Assembly: GCA_031283865.1 (NCBI GenBank)
Contig: JAITAX010000147.1
Coordinates: 1 to 8,231, forward strand
Length of the DNA: 8,231 nt
Direction of reading: 5' to 3'
Source: Eubacteriales Family XIII. Incertae Sedis bacterium
GTDB lineage: Bacteria; Bacillota; Clostridia; Peptostreptococcales; Anaerovoracaceae
Shown: positions 6,438 through 8,231 of the stretch, piece by piece
Layout of the letters: every line of letters begins with the position of its first letter
How positions within the stretch are numbered: position 1 is the stretch's first letter
Translations under genes and position numbers: made by a program
The notes under the pieces: model-generated
What the model was told of the DNA's origin: nothing
Seen by the model: only the letters and a program-made list of their open reading frames with translations
Database searches by the model: none

Positions 6438-7880
6438 ATGCGCAGCCGCGTTGTTCGAGCCGTCCAAGGCTTGCAGCTTGCGGTACAGCACGCTCCTGTG
6501 GATGCCGAGCACCTCTGCCGCCTTTGCGACGCGGCCGTCGCAGGCGTCCATCGCGGCGCGGATGCAATCCGCTTCGGCGCGCGCGAGCGCGCCTTTCAGC
6601 TTGCCGGCTTGCGTGAAGTGCGCGGGAGCGGCAGGCTTGTCCGCCGCCTGCGAAACCTCGCCCTCCCGGAGACAGCCGCTTTCGACGTAGAGGTCCTCCT
6701 CCTCGGAGGTGACGATCAGGCGCTCGATGACGTTCCGGAGTTCGCGCACGTTGCCGGGCCAGCTGTAGTTAAAAAAAGCCTCCTTTGCCTGCGGCGTGAA
6801 ACGCTTGTCAAGCCCGTATTTGTCGTTTATTTCGTTCAGTATGCTGTAGGCCAGCGGCAGGATGTCGTCCGGCCGCTCGCGCAGGCTCGGCAGCGAGAGC
6901 GGGATGACGTTCAAGCGGAAGTACAGGTCGCTGCGGAAGAGCTTTTGACGGATCATCTCTTTGAGATCGCGGTTTGTGGCCGCGATCAGGCGCACGTCCA
7001 CCTTGCGCGACGCGACGTCGCCGAGCCGCGTGATCTCGCCCGTTTCCAGCACGCGCAGGAGTTTGGACTGCATGTTCAGCGGCAAATCCCCGATCTCGTC
7101 CAGAAACAGCGTACCGTGATCGGCCAGCTCAAAGAGACCCTCGCGCCCGCGCGGGTTCGCGCCCGTGAACGCGCCCTGCACGTAGCCGAAAAATTCCGAT
7201 TCCATGAGCTCCTGCGGGATCGCCGCGCAGTTGACGGGGATGAAACCGCCCTGCGCGCGCCGGCTGCGCCCGTGGATGAATCGCGCGACGACCTCCTTGC
7301 CCGTACCCGACGCGCCCGTGAGCAGGACGGTGCTGTCGGTCTTCGCGACGGTTTCCGCCGTCGCCATCACGCGGCGCATCTCTTTGCTTTCCGCGATGAT
7401 CGCGCGGTCCGTGTAGTCCGATTCGCTCAGGTATTTCACCGTCAGGCGATAGTTCTCGTCCGGCGGCGCGCCGCATTCGATCAGGGCCTCATAGCGGTCC
7501 ACGAGCGTCTTGTCCACAGCCGTGACGACCACCATGCTCACTTCCCCGTGTTCGTCGAGAATGGGGTTCGCGCATACGAGCTGTTTCCCGCTGTACTTCG
7601 TCGATACGACGCCGACGACCGGCGTGCGGGTCTGCGCGGCCTTTTGGCTGGGCGACCAGTTGTATTCATGCACAAGGTCCTCCACGTTCAGGCCCACGAG
7701 GTTGCCGACCTTGATGCCCTGGAAGTTCAGCAGAATGTTGCCGTATCTGTCGTGCAGGGAAATGGAATTGGAATGATCCGCGACGATGCGGTTCATTCTG
7801 CGCTGTTCAATGCTTTTTTTCGATCCGAGATCCATAGGCCGGCACCACTGCGGCTCCGCGCGCCGCCGCAAATTCGTCAT
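6426..7880 (-). CDS. Sigma-54-dependent transcriptional activator, PAS-like sensor + AAA+ + Fis-type HTH
   Basis: With the ATG at 7880 the protein has 484 residues. A PAS-like sensory domain spans about 36-126 (LHDRYGNILLNFQG; later CANPILDEHGEV). The sigma-54-interacting AAA+ domain follows with Walker A GASGTGKE at 189-196, the sigma-54 contact loop GAFTGA at 236-241, Walker B LFLDEIGD at 258-265, putative arginine fingers in FRSDLYFRLN (R316, R322) and sensor II WPGNVREL at 374-381. A Fis-like helix-turn-helix (AKAAEVLGIHRSVLYRKLQ) sits at about 452-470. All ATPase and DNA-binding elements are intact and there is no receiver domain, so it should respond to a ligand rather than a phosphorelay. 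The open frame extends to a TTG at 7937, but that codon lies inside a good -35 box, so the start is at 7880 or further in (ATG at 7835 or 7796). It lies just upstream of dctP and probably activates that operon (inference). Confidence 0.93.
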   Translation of the reverse strand: MTNLRRRAEPQWCRPMDLGSKKSIEQRRMNRIVADHSNSISLHDRYGNILLNFQGIKVGNLVGLNVEDLVHEYNWSPSQKAAQTRTPVVGVVSTKYSGKQLVCANPILDEHGEVSMVVVTAVDKTLVDRYEALIECGAPPDENYRLTVKYLSESDYTDRAIIAESKEMRRVMATAETVAKTDSTVLLTGASGTGKEVVARFIHGRSRRAQGGFIPVNCAAIPQELMESEFFGYVQGAFTGANPRGREGLFELADHGTLFLDEIGDLPLNMQSKLLRVLETGEITRLGDVASRKVDVRLIAATNRDLKEMIRQKLFRSDLYFRLNVIPLSLPSLRERPDDILPLAYSILNEINDKYGLDKRFTPQAKEAFFNYSWPGNVRELRNVIERLIVTSEEEDLYVESGCLREGEVSQAADKPAAPAHFTQAGKLKGALARAEADCIRAAMDACDGRVAKAAEVLGIHRSVLYRKLQALDGSNNAAAHTAD

Positions 7881-7908
7881 GAAATCCCAAGGCGTTATTT
7901 TACAAACA

Positions 7909-7937
7909 AGCATACAGGAAATTGCTGAAAAAATCAA
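7909..7937 (-). promoter_or_regulatory. Candidate sigma-70 promoter of the regulator gene
   Basis: On the minus strand, TTGATT (7937-7932) and TATGCT (7914-7909) are separated by exactly 17 bp; each hexamer matches four of six consensus bases. Transcription would begin near 7902, about 20 nt before the ATG at 7880. The -35 box covers the most distal possible start codon (TTG at 7937-7935), which helps to exclude that start. Confidence 0.4.
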
Positions 7938-8037
7938 GATTCACAGGAATTTTTATCGGCAGCCGGCCTTTTTCGTATATTCACACAAAGGCGATGAATA
8001 TATTTCGGCGTATCCCACAAAGATTTGTTTCAAACCT

Positions 8038-8048
8038 TGCTATATAAT
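8038..8048 (+). promoter_or_regulatory. Candidate extended -10 promoter of the divergent SDR gene
   Basis: The AT-rich patch contains TGCTATATAAT: TGC directly before TATATA fits an extended -10 element, and a perfect TATAAT lies at 8043-8048. No good -35 is seen at 16-18 bp. It would give a start near 8053-8055 and a leader of about 120 nt. The rest of the 7881-8174 region is AT-rich up to about 8080 and GC-rich after it; no RNA gene or mobile element is seen there. Confidence 0.35.
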
Positions 8049-8174
8049 TTAAATCATCGGGACATTGTTCAAAATTTTCCGAATGCGTATGCGAAAGCGC
8101 TTGGGGTTTTGCGTTCGCGCCCTGAAGACGCGGTGCAATCGGTCGCGCGCGGCCGGAAAGGAGTTTGTGAATTT

Positions 8175-8231
8175 ATGAAAGACATGTTACAGGGTCAGGT
8201 CGCCGTCATCACGGGCGCGACGAGCGGCATG
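8175..8231 (+). CDS. Short-chain dehydrogenase/reductase (SDR), N-terminus only
   Basis: Nineteen codons are visible before the window ends. They read MKDMLQGQ followed by VAVITGATSGM, a beta-strand plus the T-G-x-x-x-G-M start of the Rossmann nucleotide-binding motif TGxxxGxG of classical SDRs, which use NAD(P)H to reduce or oxidise carbonyl/hydroxyl groups. AAAGGAG at 8157-8163 lies 11 nt upstream of the ATG, a slightly long but acceptable spacing. The gene is divergent from the sigma-54 regulator and shares its 294-nt intergenic region, so co-regulation with the TRAP/Mo operon is possible. SDRs act in many pathways, including anaerobic aromatic degradation, but nothing here fixes the substrate. 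Confidence 0.85.
   Translation, partial: MKDMLQGQVAVITGATSGM

Noticed and set aside
6438..7928. 496-codon open frame on the plus strand opposite the regulator
   Set aside because: It lies fully antisense to a regulator with all AAA+ and HTH motifs intact. Its translation is Arg/Val/Ala-rich with no recognisable domain, as expected from GC-rich codon bias.
8026..8041. Sigma-54 site upstream of the SDR gene (TG...TTGCT)
   Set aside because: The essential -24 GG is GT here and the rest of that half does not match; an extended -10 sigma-70 element explains the same bases better.
8090..8104. LacI/cre-type operator around AAGCGCTT (8095-8102)
   Set aside because: Only the central 8 bp are symmetric; the flanks do not match either consensus, and an 8-bp palindrome is expected by chance.
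1..8231. CRISPR arrays, tRNA/rRNA genes, insertion sequences, riboswitches
   Set aside because: No spaced direct repeats, cloverleaf-like sequence, transposase frame, terminal inverted repeats or recognisable riboswitch core was seen on either strand.

Overview
The window holds a tightly packed, leftward-reading catabolic or respiratory locus from what is probably a strict anaerobe of the Firmicutes (Clostridia-like). The clues are a GC-rich sequence with strong AGGAGG-type ribosome sites, a TRAP solute-binding protein built as a lipoprotein with a Ser/Asp/Glu-rich linker, a molybdopterin enzyme of a type common in anaerobes, and a sigma-54 activator, which argues against Actinobacteria. The organism is inferred; no rRNA or housekeeping gene is present.

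Layout, in transcription order on the minus strand: a PAS-type sigma-54 enhancer-binding regulator (about 7880 to 6426); a short promoter region (6349-6425) with overlapping sigma-54-like and sigma-70-like elements; then dctP (6324-5227), a perfect 13-bp hairpin, dctQ (5129-4590), a spacer with a C9 tract, dctM (4510-3203), an MFS transporter (3187-1982), and the first 656 codons of a molybdopterin oxidoreductase (1968 to beyond position 1). MFS follows dctM after 15 nt and the Mo-enzyme gene follows MFS after 13 nt. On the plus strand, divergent from the regulator, the first 19 codons of a short-chain dehydrogenase/reductase start at 8175 and run off the right edge.

Working model (inference): the regulator senses a small molecule through its PAS-like domain and activates the dctP operon with sigma-54. 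The TRAP system imports a small organic acid or related compound. The cytoplasmic Mo enzyme, which has no Tat signal, transforms it, perhaps as an electron acceptor or in a hydroxyl-transfer, dehydroxylation or hydration step. The MFS protein moves the product or a second substrate, and the divergent SDR may act in the same pathway. The substrate cannot be read from sequence. The main unknown is the chemistry of the Mo enzyme, whose Fe-S motif (C-x5-C-x3-C-x26-C) and active-site region resemble the broad clade that includes acetylene hydratase and gut catechol dehydroxylases.
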